Shown piece by piece: positions 36,178-46,349 of a stretch of DNA of 64,000 bases. Under the pieces are notes generated by a model. It saw only the letters and a program-made list of their open reading frames with translations. It was not told where the DNA came from and made no database searches. A program made the translations under genes and the position numbers. The stretch's first letter is position 1; each line of letters starts with the position of its first letter. The stretch comes from Bin87 sp965203195 (lineage in GTDB: Bacteria > Chloroflexota > Dehalococcoidia > Lucifugimonadales > UBA3495): contig OZ241860.1 in NCBI GenBank assembly GCA_965203195.1, forward strand, positions 496,001-560,000, given 5' to 3'.

Positions 36178-39100
36178 TTACTGGCTGCCCGGCGCGGGCA
36201 GGTCAAACCGGACGATGTTGGCCAGGGTGTAGCCGCCGTCGGGCAGCAGCACGATGAGCAGCGCCACATAGGTTTGCCCCGCCGTCCGCCCCGCGCAGGT
36301 GTAGGTGGATGCGTCCAGGCCGGGCAGCGTGTCCAGGCAGTAGTCGGTGTCGTCGGCGACATTGACTACTACGGCCACCTGCGCTGTGCCCGCCGCCGGG
36401 GGTGTCCAAGAGAGGGCTATCGTTCCCGGCGTATCGCCTACGGATGCCGCCAGGTCCAGCACCGTGCCGGGGCGCAGGGCGTAGGCCGCTGCGTAAGCGG
36501 CTTGGCCCGTTACGCCGGCGGCGCACACCCGGTCGCCCAGGTCGCGGGCGTCGGCCAGTTCCGTCCAGCTGCCGGCGGCGTAGCGTAGCAGCGTCAGCAC
36601 CAGGGCGGAACCCGCTTCGGCGCGCAGGCCGGCGGACACCGGCAGGCAGATTTCCAAGCCATCATCCGGCGCGCCGGATACCGCAACCGCCACAGCCGGC
36701 CCGATGCCGAAGCCGGCGCCGGTGGCTACGGTAGGCGTGTCGGCGGCGGGCGGCGATACGGTGGCGCGGGCCGTAGTTCCCGGCGGCCCATAGACGCTTA
36801 CGCCGGCCGGGGCGTCCGGGCCGGTCGTTACCGACCCGGCCGGCAGCGGCGCCAGCGTGTCGTCCACGGAGGCCAACACCTGGCCGGTTTGGCCGGCGTA
36901 GCCGCCGCCCCGCGCCGTCATCCGCAGCGTGGCCAGCTCGTCCCCGCCGCCGGCGTCCGCGCGGGTAATGACCAGGACCGCCTGCGGCGTAGCCCAGTTG
37001 GCCGGCGTGAAGGTTAGCACCGTCGGACGCACGGTCACATCGGGGTTGTCGCTGGCGATGGACACCGTGACATTTGCGCTGGGTTGGGCGGTCAGCGATA
37101 CGATGTAGGCGCTGATGCCGTTCTCAATCAGGTTTAGAACGGTGGGGGTGATGGACAGGCCAGCCGTGTCGTCGTCGGTTACGGACACCGCTACTGATAC
37201 CGCCGGGGCGTCGTTGTAGCCGCCGCCCGAGGCCGTGTGCGTCAGTGTGGCCGCGTCGTTGGCGGTATCGCCGTCGGAGGCCGCGCTTACGGTGACCCGC
37301 TTCGGCGTCGACCAGTTGGCCGTGGTGAAAGTTAGCGATGCCGGGCGGGTGGTCACATCGGCGTTGTCGCTGGCGATTGCTACGGTTACATTGTCGTCGG
37401 GCCGCGTGGCCAGCGCCACCGTGTAGGAACCACTGCCGCCCTCGGCCAGGCGCAATGCTGTGGCCGACACCGACAGGGCCGGGTCGGGCGCCGGCGGCGG
37501 GGCGGTGGTGTCGTTCACCGTTACGCCTACGGTGGCGACGACGTCATAGTAGTGGGCGCCGTTGGCCGTGTGCGTCAGGGTGGCGGTTTCGTCGTTGCGG
37601 TCGGCGTCGGACGCGGCGGTTACGGTTATCGTGCGCGGCGCCATGTCCAGAGGGCGGAGGGTGACTTCCGTGGGGGACACCGTGACATCCGGGTTGTTGC
37701 TGGCGATGGCGATGGTGACGGCGCCGGTGAGGATGCGCGTGTCCAGCTCCACCGTGTAGGTTCCCGTGCTACCTTCCTCTATAGTGAGGCTGCGGGGGAC
37801 AAACGCCAGGCGCGGGGGCACGGCGCGGTTGACCGTTACCGTGTAGGTGCATGGCTTCACGCCGTCGTTCTCCACCGAGCAGGGCGTCTCCGCCGCCGTC
37901 TCATCGGTGGTTTCGCCGTCGGTCGTCTCTCCGTCGGTAGTTTCGTCCGGTTCCGGCTCCGGCGGGGTTACTATGATGGTGATTTGGTTGCCGCGGTACT
38001 TCAGCGGGATTTCCACGGCGGCGCCGCTGGTTGCGGCCTGGCCGTTGAGGGTCATCGTGGAGCCTTCCAGGACACCGGGCGTCACCGTGACGCTGGCGAT
38101 CTGGTTGGCCACGCTGGCGCTGTAATCGTAGCGGAGGCTGACGAAAGGCGGGGCCAGCCCTACCGCATCGCCCTCCGAGTCGGTCAGCGTCAGGGACAGC
38201 AGCTGGTTGGGGCGCACGGCGACTATGCTGACCGTGACCTCGTCGTACACCGACCGGCCGCCGGCGGTCAGCGTGAGCCGGAAGGTCATCGTGGTGTCGC
38301 TGGTCAAGCCGGTGGGGGCCAGGAAAGTGGGCGAGGCCGTATTGGCGCGGGTGATGGTCACGTCGGGCTCGGCGCCGTCGGGCACTTGCTGCGTCCACGC
38401 ATAAGTGGCGCCGCTGGGCGCGCGGCTGCCGCTGCCGTCCAGCGTCACCGTCTGGCCGGAGTAAGCCGCCACAGCGGCGCCGGCCTCGGCCAGCAGCGGA
38501 CGCTGCGCAACCAGATCAGCGGCGCTGCCGTACTTCAGTACCGGGTAATGCCCCACGCGGAAATCCCACGGGTCATCGCCGCCGGTAGCGAGGTCGTTAT
38601 CGCTATCCGCATTGTCCAGGTCCACATTCCAGTTCGCGTAAATGCCGCCGGCAGTGTAGCCCGTCGGCTCCTGTAGCTGAAGGCTGCTCCTGGACATTCC
38701 GGCGCCGCCGCGCGTGCAGACGCGGCCTTCGCCGGTTCCTTCATAGTAGCTGCTGGTGATGACGCTGCTCACCGGCGGAATGCCCGAACTGCTGGCCACG
38801 CCCGTCAGGCAGCCGTATTCGGAGTTGGCGCCGCTGCCGGTCACCGCGCCGGCGGCGTAGCTGGCGACAATCGTGCCGCGCAGGTTGTTGCCCACCAACC
38901 CGCCGGAGTCAATGAACTCATGGCCGGCGCTGGCAACGGTGGCGGTGGAGTAACTGGCGTAGATCTTGCCGTAGTCGTTCTGACCGGACACCGAGCTGCC
39001 GTTCTTGCCCACCAGCCCGCCGAGTATGGTGTCATCCAGGTTGGTGGAGACGGCGCCCCCGCGGACCCAGGAGGCGTAAATCGCGCCCAGGTTGTAGCCC

Positions 39101-42100
39101 ACCAGGGCGCCGAAGCGGCCGTTCGCTCCGCCCCCGTTGGACAACACCGGCTCAATCAGCCCCACCGCGTAGATTTTGCCGTTGGGGGACAGTTCCCCGA
39201 ACAGCCCCTTGTGGCCCAGCTCGTTGTTCGTAATTTGCATATTGGAAATGGTATGCCCATTCCCCTGGAAAGTGGCGGAGTAGGTGCCTCCGATGGTGCG
39301 GAAGTCCGCGATCTCGTCGCTGGCGTTCACCATGCCGTCGCCGTTGGTGTCGAAGTCCAGGTTGGCGCGCAGTTCGTAGCCCGCGCAAGTGGCGGGGCAG
39401 CCCATTCCTACGGCGTAGCCGGGGTAGGCGGACAGGTAGCCGGCGGCGGCGGCGCCGAGCAGACCCCGGCCGTCGCCGTTCAGGTCGTGCCGGATGGCGT
39501 TGAGCTGGGCCAGGTTGACCACATCAATGAGGTTGTCGTTGTCCAGGTCGTAGTCCGCCGGCGTCGGGACGGGCGTGAGCTGGCGGGCGATGTCCAGCGG
39601 GCCGCGGTTGTGTTGCAGTACCGGGTACTGCGAACTGCCGCCGAAGTGCCACGGGTCGTCGCCGCCGGTAGCGAGGTTGTCGTCGGTGTCGGCGTTGTCC
39701 AGGTCCCGGTTCCAAGCCGAGTAAATGCCGGTGTAGCCGACGGGGCCTTGCAACGCGGTGGTGGTCTGGCCCGAGCCGCCGCCGGGGCTGACCATCAGGC
39801 CGGCGCCGTCGGCGGTGTTGTCGTAGTAGCTGTTGGCAACCTGGCTGGCCAGGGCGGGCGAAATCAGGGCGCCCACCAGCCCGCCTGCGCTGTTGACCAC
39901 GCCCAGGCCGCTGCCGGTGGCGGACACCGCGCCGATGGCGTAGCTGGAATCGATATTGTTCTCGATGTCGTCGAGTTCGCCCAGCAGGCCGCCCACATTG
40001 TTGGTGCCGCCGCCGTTGGCGGTGACCGACCCGGTGGCGTAGGCGGCGAGCACCAGCGTGTCGGCCTCGGACATATGCCCGACCAGGCCGCCCAATATGC
40101 TGTTGTCGGCGGCGGCGGTGGCGGTCACAGCGCCGGTGGCGTAGCTGGCCGTGATCTGCGCGCCGGTGGTGAGCTCGCCCACCAGGCCGCCCAGCAGGTT
40201 GCCCAGTTGATTGGGAAGGTTGCGGACGCCGGCCCCGCTGGCGGTTACAGCGCCGGTGGCGTAGCTGCCGGTGACCGTGGTGCCGGCGTTTTGGGCTTTC
40301 CCCACCAGGCCGCCCGCGATGGAGTTGCTGCCACTGACGCGGACATCGCCGATGGCGTAGCTGTCCAACACGTCGGTGCCGGCGCGGATCCGGCCCAGCA
40401 GGCCGCCGGCGCGGCCGTTGGCGCCGGTGGCGGTCACATCGCCTTCGGCGTAGCTGCCGGTCACCCGGCCGCCGGTCGTGCTGTCCCCCACCAGGCCGCC
40501 CGCGACGCGGTCGGCGGTCACATTGCCGGTGGCGTGGCTGTTGGCAATGAGGCCGGCGCCGGTCACCGAGTTCACCTCGATGGCGGCGTTCTCCCCAATC
40601 AGACCGCCGGCCTGGTCCCGGGAGGACGGGGAGTCCTCCGCCCCCGTGGCGGTGGCGGCGCAGCTGGCGCTGCTGTCGCGCACGGCGCCCGCGTTGTAGC
40701 CCAGCAGGCAGCCGACCATACTGATGGGTGTGCCGGCGCTCTGGTCGCCGGTCACCGAGCCGCCGGTGACTGAACTGTCGCGCACTATGCCGCCCACGTT
40801 GTTGCGCCCGGCCAAAGCGCCGGTGCGGACGAACAAGCCGCCGCCGCTGCGCGCGTTTTTGACATAAGGATCCGTCAGGCCCACATTGCGGACCGTGCCC
40901 GTGAGGTCGGCGAACAGGCCCACGAGCACGCCGGCGTTGGCGGCGTCGGTGTCCAGGTTGAGGTACAGGTTTTCGATGTCGTTGTCGTTGCCGTTAAAAA
41001 TGGCGGTGTAGGGCTGGGCGTCGGCGTCGTGGCCGCCGATGGGGGCCCAGCCGGCGCCGGCGTTGTAGTAGTCATCGCCGGGGTCGCCCACGCCGGCGGT
41101 GTGGGTGCTGCCGTCGCCGTCGGTGTCGAAGTCCAGGTCGCCCATCAGCTCGTAGCCCAGGCACGTATTAACTACGGGCTCGCTGTGGGAGCAGCCCATG
41201 CGGCCGGCGGCGCCCATCTCGGCGTCGCTGCCCACATCGCCGACGGGGAAGGCGGAACGGTAAGACAGCATGGCAGTCGGGCGGCCGTCGCCGTCCAGGT
41301 CCAGGCGGATGGCGTCCAGCTGGGCCAGGGTGGTGATTTCAATGAGGCCGTCGCTGTCGGTATCATAGTCCGTGCCGCTGGAACCCTGGGCCGCCGGGGA
41401 GAAGCCGCCGTACTTCAGCGTGGGGTACTGGCTGGCCGTGCCGAAGTGCCACGGGTCATCGTTGCCCGTTGCGCCGTCCACGTCTACGTTCCAGTTGGCG
41501 TAGATGTCGGTACTGCCCGTGCCGTACTCGGTGGGGCCTTGCAGGGCCGTGGTGGCCCGCCCGTAGGTAACGCCGGAAGTGAAGGTGGCGCCGGAGTTGA
41601 CGGTGTTGTCGTAGTAGCTGTTGGTGACCGTGCCGTTGCCGCTGGCGACCAGCCCGCCCAGCGCCCGGTTAGTTCCGGTTCCCGTTGCGGTGACGGCGCC
41701 GTAGGCGTAGCTGGCCGTGATGGAGCCCGGCACCGCCCCCATCCCGGAACCCAGGTTCGCGCTGCGGCCCACCAGGCCGCCGATCTGGCCGTCAGCGCTG
41801 TCGTTGGCCGTTACGGCGCCGAAGGCGTGGCTGGCGGTGATTTTGCCGGCCAGGTTATCGCCCACCAGGCCGCCGGCCCGGGCGCCATCGCTGTCGATGG
41901 CCACGGCCACATTGGCCCAGCTGGCGCTGATGGCGCTGCCGTTGCCGGTATGCCCCACCAGGCCGCCGGCATAGGAGCTGGTGGTGGAGGGGTCACTGAC
42001 GGACACGCTGCCGGCGGCGCTGCTGGCGCTTACGGCGCCAAAGTTGGCCCCCGCCAGGACGCCGGCGTAGATGCCGCCGGTGGCAACATTGGAGCGGGTT

Positions 42101-45100
42101 ATGCTGGCGTTGGTCAGGCCCACGCCCCTGATTGCGCCGTCCGCATCCACTTGCCCGAACAGCCCGACTCTGGTGAGAGTGGTGCCGCCGCTGATGCTGA
42201 TGAACAGGTAGTCAATGGCGCGGCGGTTGCCCTCAAAGACGCCGCTGTAACCCGCAGTGCTGTCGCCGATGGGAACCCAGCCCGCGCCGCTGTTCCAGTA
42301 ATCATCGCCGGCGGCGATGCCGCCGCTGGCGTCAGTGTCAAAGGTGAGATCCGCGATTAGCTCGTAGCCCGTGCAGTGGGCCTGCTGGGGCGTGTCGGCA
42401 TCGTCGTCGTGGTCGGCCAGGGGGCAGCCCATCAGGCCGGCGGCGCTGCGGTCGCGGTTGGCGAAGACGGCGTTGTAGGCCGTGTCGCCCGTCCCGCCGT
42501 CCTGCTGGCCGTTGCCGTCCAGGTCGTGGCGGACGGCGTTCAGCTTGGCCAGGCTGTCGATGTCAATGAGGCCGTCGTTGTCGGCGTCGTAGTCCACCGG
42601 CGTGCGGCCCTGGGCGCGCAGGCTGATGCCGCCGTAGCTGATTACCGGGTACTGGGTGGTCGTGCCGAAGTCCCACGGGTCATCGGCGCTGCTGTCGCCA
42701 TCCAGATCCACATTCCAGCTGTAGAAGGTGGCGCTGCTGGTGGCGCCGTAGTCCGTGGGGGCTATGAGCTGGGCGCTGGTTCTGGCGCTGCCGCCGCCGG
42801 CGCTGGCCGACTGTCCGGTGCCGCCGGTAGCATCGCTGTTCCAGTGGCTGTTGGTTACGGCGCCGCTGTTGCCCGAGGTGCCCACCAGGCCGCCCAGGCT
42901 GTCGGTGGCGCCGCCGGTGCCGGCGCCGGTGACGGCGCCGGTGGCATAGCTGGCGGTGATGGTAGTTGTGCCGCCCTCCACCCGGCCCACCAGCCCGCCC
43001 ACGCGGTTGGTGACGCCGCTGGCGTTGTTGCTGGCGGATACGGCGCCTTCGGCGGCGTAACTGGCCGTCACCGCGCCGCCGCCGACGAGATGCCCAATCA
43101 GGCCGCCCACGCTGTTGGCGCCGGCGCCACTGGCGGTTACGGCGCCTTTGGCGTAACTGGCGGCCACCGAGCCCCTGTTGCCGGCCTGCCCCACCAGACC
43201 GCCGGCCCGGCCGTTGGCGCCGCTGACGGTGACCGCGCCGGTGGCGTAGCTGGTCACCACCGCGCCGGCGCTGGTGGTGTTTTCCCCAATCAGGCCGCCG
43301 CCCACAAAGTCGGACGCCACCGTACCCGTGGCATAGCTGCGGCTGACCGCGCCCTGGTTCCACCCAATCAGGCCGCCGGCTTCGTCGTTGGCGTCATCGC
43401 TGCCAGTGGCGGTAGTGGCGCAGGTGGCGTTGTAAGCGGCGGTGACCGTTCCCCCGTTGTAGCCCAGCAGACAGCCGGCATAATTATAGACCGTTTCCGC
43501 GGTAGTGTTCTGGGTGCCGTTGACGGCGCCGCCGGAAACCCAGCTGCCGCTGACCGTGCCGCCGCCGCTGTTGCGCCCGGCCAGCGCCCCGGTGCGGACC
43601 GTGGTGAAGGGGTTGGCGGCGCCGCTGCGCGTGTTCAGCACATAGGGATCCACCAGGCCCACATTCCGCACTATGCCGGGTTCGGCGGGCGTGACCGGGG
43701 ACGTGCCGGCGGGTTTGCCGATGTCGGCGAACAGGCCCACATAGACGCTGTCGGTGGCGCTGGTAGTGGCCAGGTTAATATAGAGGTTGTCGATGGTGTT
43801 CCCGTTGCCCTCGAAAATGGCGGTGAATGGGGCGGCGCTGCTGGTGTGGCCGCCGATGGGCGTCCAGCCGGTGGCGCTGTCGAAGTAGGCGGCGGTGGCG
43901 GCCACGGCGTCGCCGCTGTCAATCGTGCCGGCGGTGTGGGTGCTGCCGTCCTCGTCGTAGTCGAAGTCCAGGTCGTTCAGCAGCTCGTAGCCGATGCAGG
44001 CAGCGGGGCAGCCCATGCTCTTGGTTGCGCCCGGGAAGGCGGCGGCGTAGGCCAGGGCGTCGTCGCCGGTGTTGCGGCCATCGCCGTTCAGGTCGTAGCG
44101 GATGCCATTCAGCTGCGCCAGGGTGGCGATGTCAATGAGGTTGTCGTTGTCCGTATCGTACTCGGCCGCCGCATACTGGGCATTGGTTTGCCGGGCGATG
44201 CTCGGCGCGTCGTGGCCGAACTTCAGTATCGGGTAATCCGAGGTGCCGCCGAAGTGCCACGGGTCGTCGTTGGCGTTGCCGGTCTCGTCCACATCTATAT
44301 TCCAGGCCGCGTAAAGGCCGGTGGTTCCGTACTCGTCAGGCATTTTCAGCGCGGTTGTGGCTTGGCCGCTGCCGCCGGCAGCGCGAGTGGCGCTACTGCT
44401 CTGTCCGGTGCCTGCAGCGGTGTTGTCCCAGTAGGTGGTGGTGAAAACGGTCCTAGTAGTCTGCTGGCCGCTTGCCGCGCTGGTGCCGCCCACCAGTCCG
44501 CCCAGATCGTTGCCGCTGCCGCCGGTGGCGGAGACCGCGCCGACGGCGTAGCTGGCAACTACGGTAGGCCAGTTGGTCTGCATCTGAATGTGGCCCACCA
44601 GTCCGCCCAGATCGTTGGTACTGCCGCCGCTGGAGGAGACCGTGCCGGTGGCGTAGCTGGCGCGTGTACGGGAAGACTGTCGGTGCATATATCCCACCAG
44701 ACCGCCCAGATTGCTGCTGTCGCCGGTGGTGGAGACATTGCCGGTGGCGTAGCTGGCGCGTATACGGGAATTGGCATTTGCATAGTATCCGGCCAAACCG
44801 CCCAGATTGTTGCTGTTGCCGCTGGCGGAGACATTGCCGGTGGCGTAGCTGCCGGTCACAATCCCAACTGCCACGCGCCCAATCAGGCCACCCAGATCGT
44901 TGTCGTCGCTGGTGGCGGAGACATTGCCGGTGGCGTAGCTGCCGGTCACGTTCGTGCCAGTGTGGGACATCTCTCCCACCAGACCGCCCGCATGGCCGTC
45001 GCCGGCGGCGCTGACATCGCCAGTGGCGTAGCTGTTAATAATATCGGCGCCGTTGCCCTGCCGGGCGATCAGGCCGCCGGCCTGATCGCCGGTAGTGGAG

Positions 45101-46254
45101 GCATTGCCGGTGGCGTGGCTGTCGATTATCTGGGAGCTACCACCCCAAGTATAACCGGCCAGGCCGCCCGCTTGATAGTCGGACGTTACATCTCCCGTAG
45201 CATAGCTGCGGCGCACCGTGCCGTTATTGCGCCCGAGCAGGCCGCCGGCCGTGCCATAATCTCCCCCGATGGTCGTGGTATCGCAGGTAGCGTAGCTGTC
45301 ACTAACGGTTCCGTCGTTGCGACCCACCAGACAGCCGGCATAGTTGATGTTGGTTACTCCCGTGTTGGTCTGGCCGCCGGTAACCTGGCCGCCGGAGACA
45401 TAGGCGCGGCTCACGGCGCTGGAGCTAAGTCCGGCCAGCGCGCCGTAGTAGATAAGGGTGCCGTCGCCGCTCCGCGTGTTTTTGAGATAGGGGTTCACCA
45501 GGCCCAGGTTGCGAATTGTGCCGCTGCTGCCGATGTTGGCGAACAGGCCCACATATCTGCCGTCGTCATCGCCGGAGGTGTTCAGGTTGATGTACAGGTT
45601 GGAAATGGTGTGGTCGTTGCCTTCCAAAGTGGCGGTAAAGGATGGTTGGGGGCTGGCGGCTACGTGTCCGCCGATGGGGTTCCAGCCGGCGCCGGTGCCG
45701 GTTGTGGTGGTGTAGTACGTATCGCCGTCGTCGCCCGTGCCGTTGGTATGGGTGCTGCCGTCCCCATCGGTGTCAAAGTCCAGGTTGGCGCGCAGTTCAT
45801 AGCCCATGCAGGCTCCGGAGGGGCAGCCCATTCGTCCGCCGCTACTGGTGTCGCGGTCGGGGTAGGCGGTATTGTACGCCGTGGCGCCGCCGGAGGTGGG
45901 GTCGCCATTGCCGTCCAGGTCGTGGCGGATGGCGTCCAGTTGAGCCAGCGTGGTGATGTCGATGAGGCTGTCGTCGTCCGTGTCGTAGTCGGTCCAGTGG
46001 GAGGAGGCTTCGCCGGCGTCCGGCGCGCCCAGCAGACCGCCGGCCACTACTGCCAGCGTTGCCAGCAGCAACGCCAGGGCGGTGAGGCGCAGGGCCGTTT
46101 TGCGAGCCCTGTTGCGGGGGGGGGGGGGGGGGGGGGGGTAGAAATGGGTAGGGCAGGTAGGCGGCGGCGGCTGGGGTTCAGGTTCAGCATTGTAGTTCGG
46201 CTCCGTGAGTGCACAGCAAAAGTAGGCGCGCGGGGTGGCGCGCCTGTTGGTCAA
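36178..46254 (-). CDS. Giant secreted GLUG-repeat surface protein 2
   Basis: The open frame spans 3358 codons from a TTG at 46254, but the likely true start is ATG 46190, in the same CACGGAGCC/ATGCTGAAC context as gene 1 and out of frame at the present poly-C length. After the tract come RNRARK and an export segment (LTALALLLATLAVVAGGLLG), then five modules, each opening with DYDxDxDxLIxI plus LAQLNAIRxDLxGDG and filled with GGLVG/SYATG units. The tail has the same Ig/cadherin-like and three Calx-beta-like domains as gene 1, near-identical by eye, ending IVRFDLPAPGSQ. Gene 1's extra N-terminal beta domain is absent. It probably acts at the cell surface in adhesion or recognition. It is convergent with gene 1 across 11.7 kb. 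Confidence 0.85.
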   Translation of the reverse strand: MTNRRATPRAYFCCALTEPNYNAEPEPQPPPPTCPTHFYPPPPPPPRNRARKTALRLTALALLLATLAVVAGGLLGAPDAGEASSHWTDYDTDDDSLIDITTLAQLDAIRHDLDGNGDPTSGGATAYNTAYPDRDTSSGGRMGCPSGACMGYELRANLDFDTDGDGSTHTNGTGDDGDTYYTTTTGTGAGWNPIGGHVAASPQPSFTATLEGNDHTISNLYINLNTSGDDDGRYVGLFANIGSSGTIRNLGLVNPYLKNTRSGDGTLIYYGALAGLSSSAVSRAYVSGGQVTGGQTNTGVTNINYAGCLVGRNDGTVSDSYATCDTTTIGGDYGTAGGLLGRNNGTVRRSYATGDVTSDYQAGGLAGYTWGGSSQIIDSHATGNASTTGDQAGGLIARQGNGADIINSYATGDVSAAGDGHAGGLVGEMSHTGTNVTGSYATGNVSATSDDNDLGGLIGRVAVGIVTGSYATGNVSASGNSNNLGGLAGYYANANSRIRASYATGNVSTTGDSSNLGGLVGYMHRQSSRTRASYATGTVSSSGGSTNDLGGLVGHIQMQTNWPTVVASYAVGAVSATGGSGNDLGGLVGGTSAASGQQTTRTVFTTTYWDNTAAGTGQSSSATRAAGGSGQATTALKMPDEYGTTGLYAAWNIDVDETGNANDDPWHFGGTSDYPILKFGHDAPSIARQTNAQYAAAEYDTDNDNLIDIATLAQLNGIRYDLNGDGRNTGDDALAYAAAFPGATKSMGCPAACIGYELLNDLDFDYDEDGSTHTAGTIDSGDAVAATAAYFDSATGWTPIGGHTSSAAPFTAIFEGNGNTIDNLYINLATTSATDSVYVGLFADIGKPAGTSPVTPAEPGIVRNVGLVDPYVLNTRSGAANPFTTVRTGALAGRNSGGGTVSGSWVSGGAVNGTQNTTAETVYNYAGCLLGYNGGTVTAAYNATCATTATGSDDANDEAGGLIGWNQGAVSRSYATGTVASDFVGGGLIGENTTSAGAVVTSYATGAVTVSGANGRAGGLVGQAGNRGSVAASYAKGAVTASGAGANSVGGLIGHLVGGGAVTASYAAEGAVSASNNASGVTNRVGGLVGRVEGGTTTITASYATGAVTGAGTGGATDSLGGLVGTSGNSGAVTNSHWNSDATGGTGQSASAGGGSARTSAQLIAPTDYGATSSATFYSWNVDLDGDSSADDPWDFGTTTQYPVISYGGISLRAQGRTPVDYDADNDGLIDIDSLAKLNAVRHDLDGNGQQDGGTGDTAYNAVFANRDRSAAGLMGCPLADHDDDADTPQQAHCTGYELIADLTFDTDASGGIAAGDDYWNSGAGWVPIGDSTAGYSGVFEGNRRAIDYLFISISGGTTLTRVGLFGQVDADGAIRGVGLTNASITRSNVATGGIYAGVLAGANFGAVSASSAAGSVSVSDPSTTSSYAGGLVGHTGNGSAISASWANVAVAIDSDGARAGGLVGDNLAGKITASHAFGAVTANDSADGQIGGLVGRSANLGSGMGAVPGSITASYAYGAVTATGTGTNRALGGLVASGNGTVTNSYYDNTVNSGATFTSGVTYGRATTALQGPTEYGTGSTDIYANWNVDVDGATGNDDPWHFGTASQYPTLKYGGFSPAAQGSSGTDYDTDSDGLIEITTLAQLDAIRLDLDGDGRPTAMLSYRSAFPVGDVGSDAEMGAAGRMGCSHSEPVVNTCLGYELMGDLDFDTDGDGSTHTAGVGDPGDDYYNAGAGWAPIGGHDADAQPYTAIFNGNDNDIENLYLNLDTDAANAGVLVGLFADLTGTVRNVGLTDPYVKNARSGGGLFVRTGALAGRNNVGGIVRDSSVTGGSVTGDQSAGTPISMVGCLLGYNAGAVRDSSASCAATATGAEDSPSSRDQAGGLIGENAAIEVNSVTGAGLIANSHATGNVTADRVAGGLVGDSTTGGRVTGSYAEGDVTATGANGRAGGLLGRIRAGTDVLDSYAIGDVRVSGSNSIAGGLVGKAQNAGTTVTGSYATGAVTASGAGVRNLPNQLGNLLGGLVGELTTGAQITASYATGAVTATAAADNSILGGLVGHMSEADTLVLAAYATGSVTANGGGTNNVGGLLGELDDIENNIDSSYAIGAVSATGSGLGVVNSAGGLVGALISPALASQVANSYYDNTADGAGLMVSPGGGSGQTTTALQGPVGYTGIYSAWNRDLDNADTDDNLATGGDDPWHFGGSSQYPVLQHNRGPLDIARQLTPVPTPADYDLDNDNLIDVVNLAQLNAIRHDLNGDGRGLLGAAAAGYLSAYPGYAVGMGCPATCAGYELRANLDFDTNGDGMVNASDEIADFRTIGGTYSATFQGNGHTISNMQITNNELGHKGLFGELSPNGKIYAVGLIEPVLSNGGGANGRFGALVGYNLGAIYASWVRGGAVSTNLDDTILGGLVGKNGSSVSGQNDYGKIYASYSTATVASAGHEFIDSGGLVGNNLRGTIVASYAAGAVTGSGANSEYGCLTGVASSSGIPPVSSVITSSYYEGTGEGRVCTRGGAGMSRSSLQLQEPTGYTAGGIYANWNVDLDNADSDNDLATGGDDPWDFRVGHYPVLKYGSAADLVAQRPLLAEAGAAVAAYSGQTVTLDGSGSRAPSGATYAWTQQVPDGAEPDVTITRANTASPTFLAPTGLTSDTTMTFRLTLTAGGRSVYDEVTVSIVAVRPNQLLSLTLTDSEGDAVGLAPPFVSLRYDYSASVANQIASVTVTPGVLEGSTMTLNGQAATSGAAVEIPLKYRGNQITIIVTPPEPEPDETTDGETTDGETTDETAAETPCSVENDGVKPCTYTVTVNRAVPPRLAFVPRSLTIEEGSTGTYTVELDTRILTGAVTIAIASNNPDVTVSPTEVTLRPLDMAPRTITVTAASDADRNDETATLTHTANGAHYYDVVATVGVTVNDTTAPPPAPDPALSVSATALRLAEGGSGSYTVALATRPDDNVTVAIASDNADVTTRPASLTFTTANWSTPKRVTVSAASDGDTANDAATLTHTASGGGYNDAPAVSVAVSVTDDDTAGLSITPTVLNLIENGISAYIVSLTAQPSANVTVSIASDNPDVTVRPTVLTFTPANWATPQAVLVITRADAGGGDELATLRMTARGGGYAGQTGQVLASVDDTLAPLPAGSVTTGPDAPAGVSVYGPPGTTARATVSPPAADTPTVATGAGFGIGPAVAVAVSGAPDDGLEICLPVSAGLRAEAGSALVLTLLRYAAGSWTELADARDLGDRVCAAGVTGQAAYAAAYALRPGTVLDLAASVGDTPGTIALSWTPPAAGTAQVAVVVNVADDTDYCLDTLPGLDASTYTCAGRTAGQTYVALLIVLLPDGGYTLANIVRFDLPAPGSQ
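46116..46138 (-). repeat. Poly-C tract (G on plus strand), 23 nt, switch candidate (gene 2)
   Basis: Twenty-three consecutive G on the plus strand read as C on the coding strand of giant gene 2, between ATG 46190 and the export segment. The length is identical to the tract of gene 1. In the ATG frame it gives poly-Pro then ATGLAK and a stop near 46047; with 24 or 21 C it joins RNRARK and the giant frame. Confidence 0.8.
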
Positions 46255-46349
46255 TCAAGGCGTAGGGATGATACACTATGCGGCCAACCGCCGGCAATAG
46301 GGGCCGGCGGTTGGGCGGGGCGTGTTTGGGGGGGCTGCCGGGGCGCCGG

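Noticed and set aside
46191..46254. TTG 46254 as the true start of giant gene 2
   Set aside because: No ribosome site, and the encoded residues (TNRRATPRAYFCC) lack a counterpart in gene 1, whereas the ATGCTGAAC context at 46190 is conserved at both genes.
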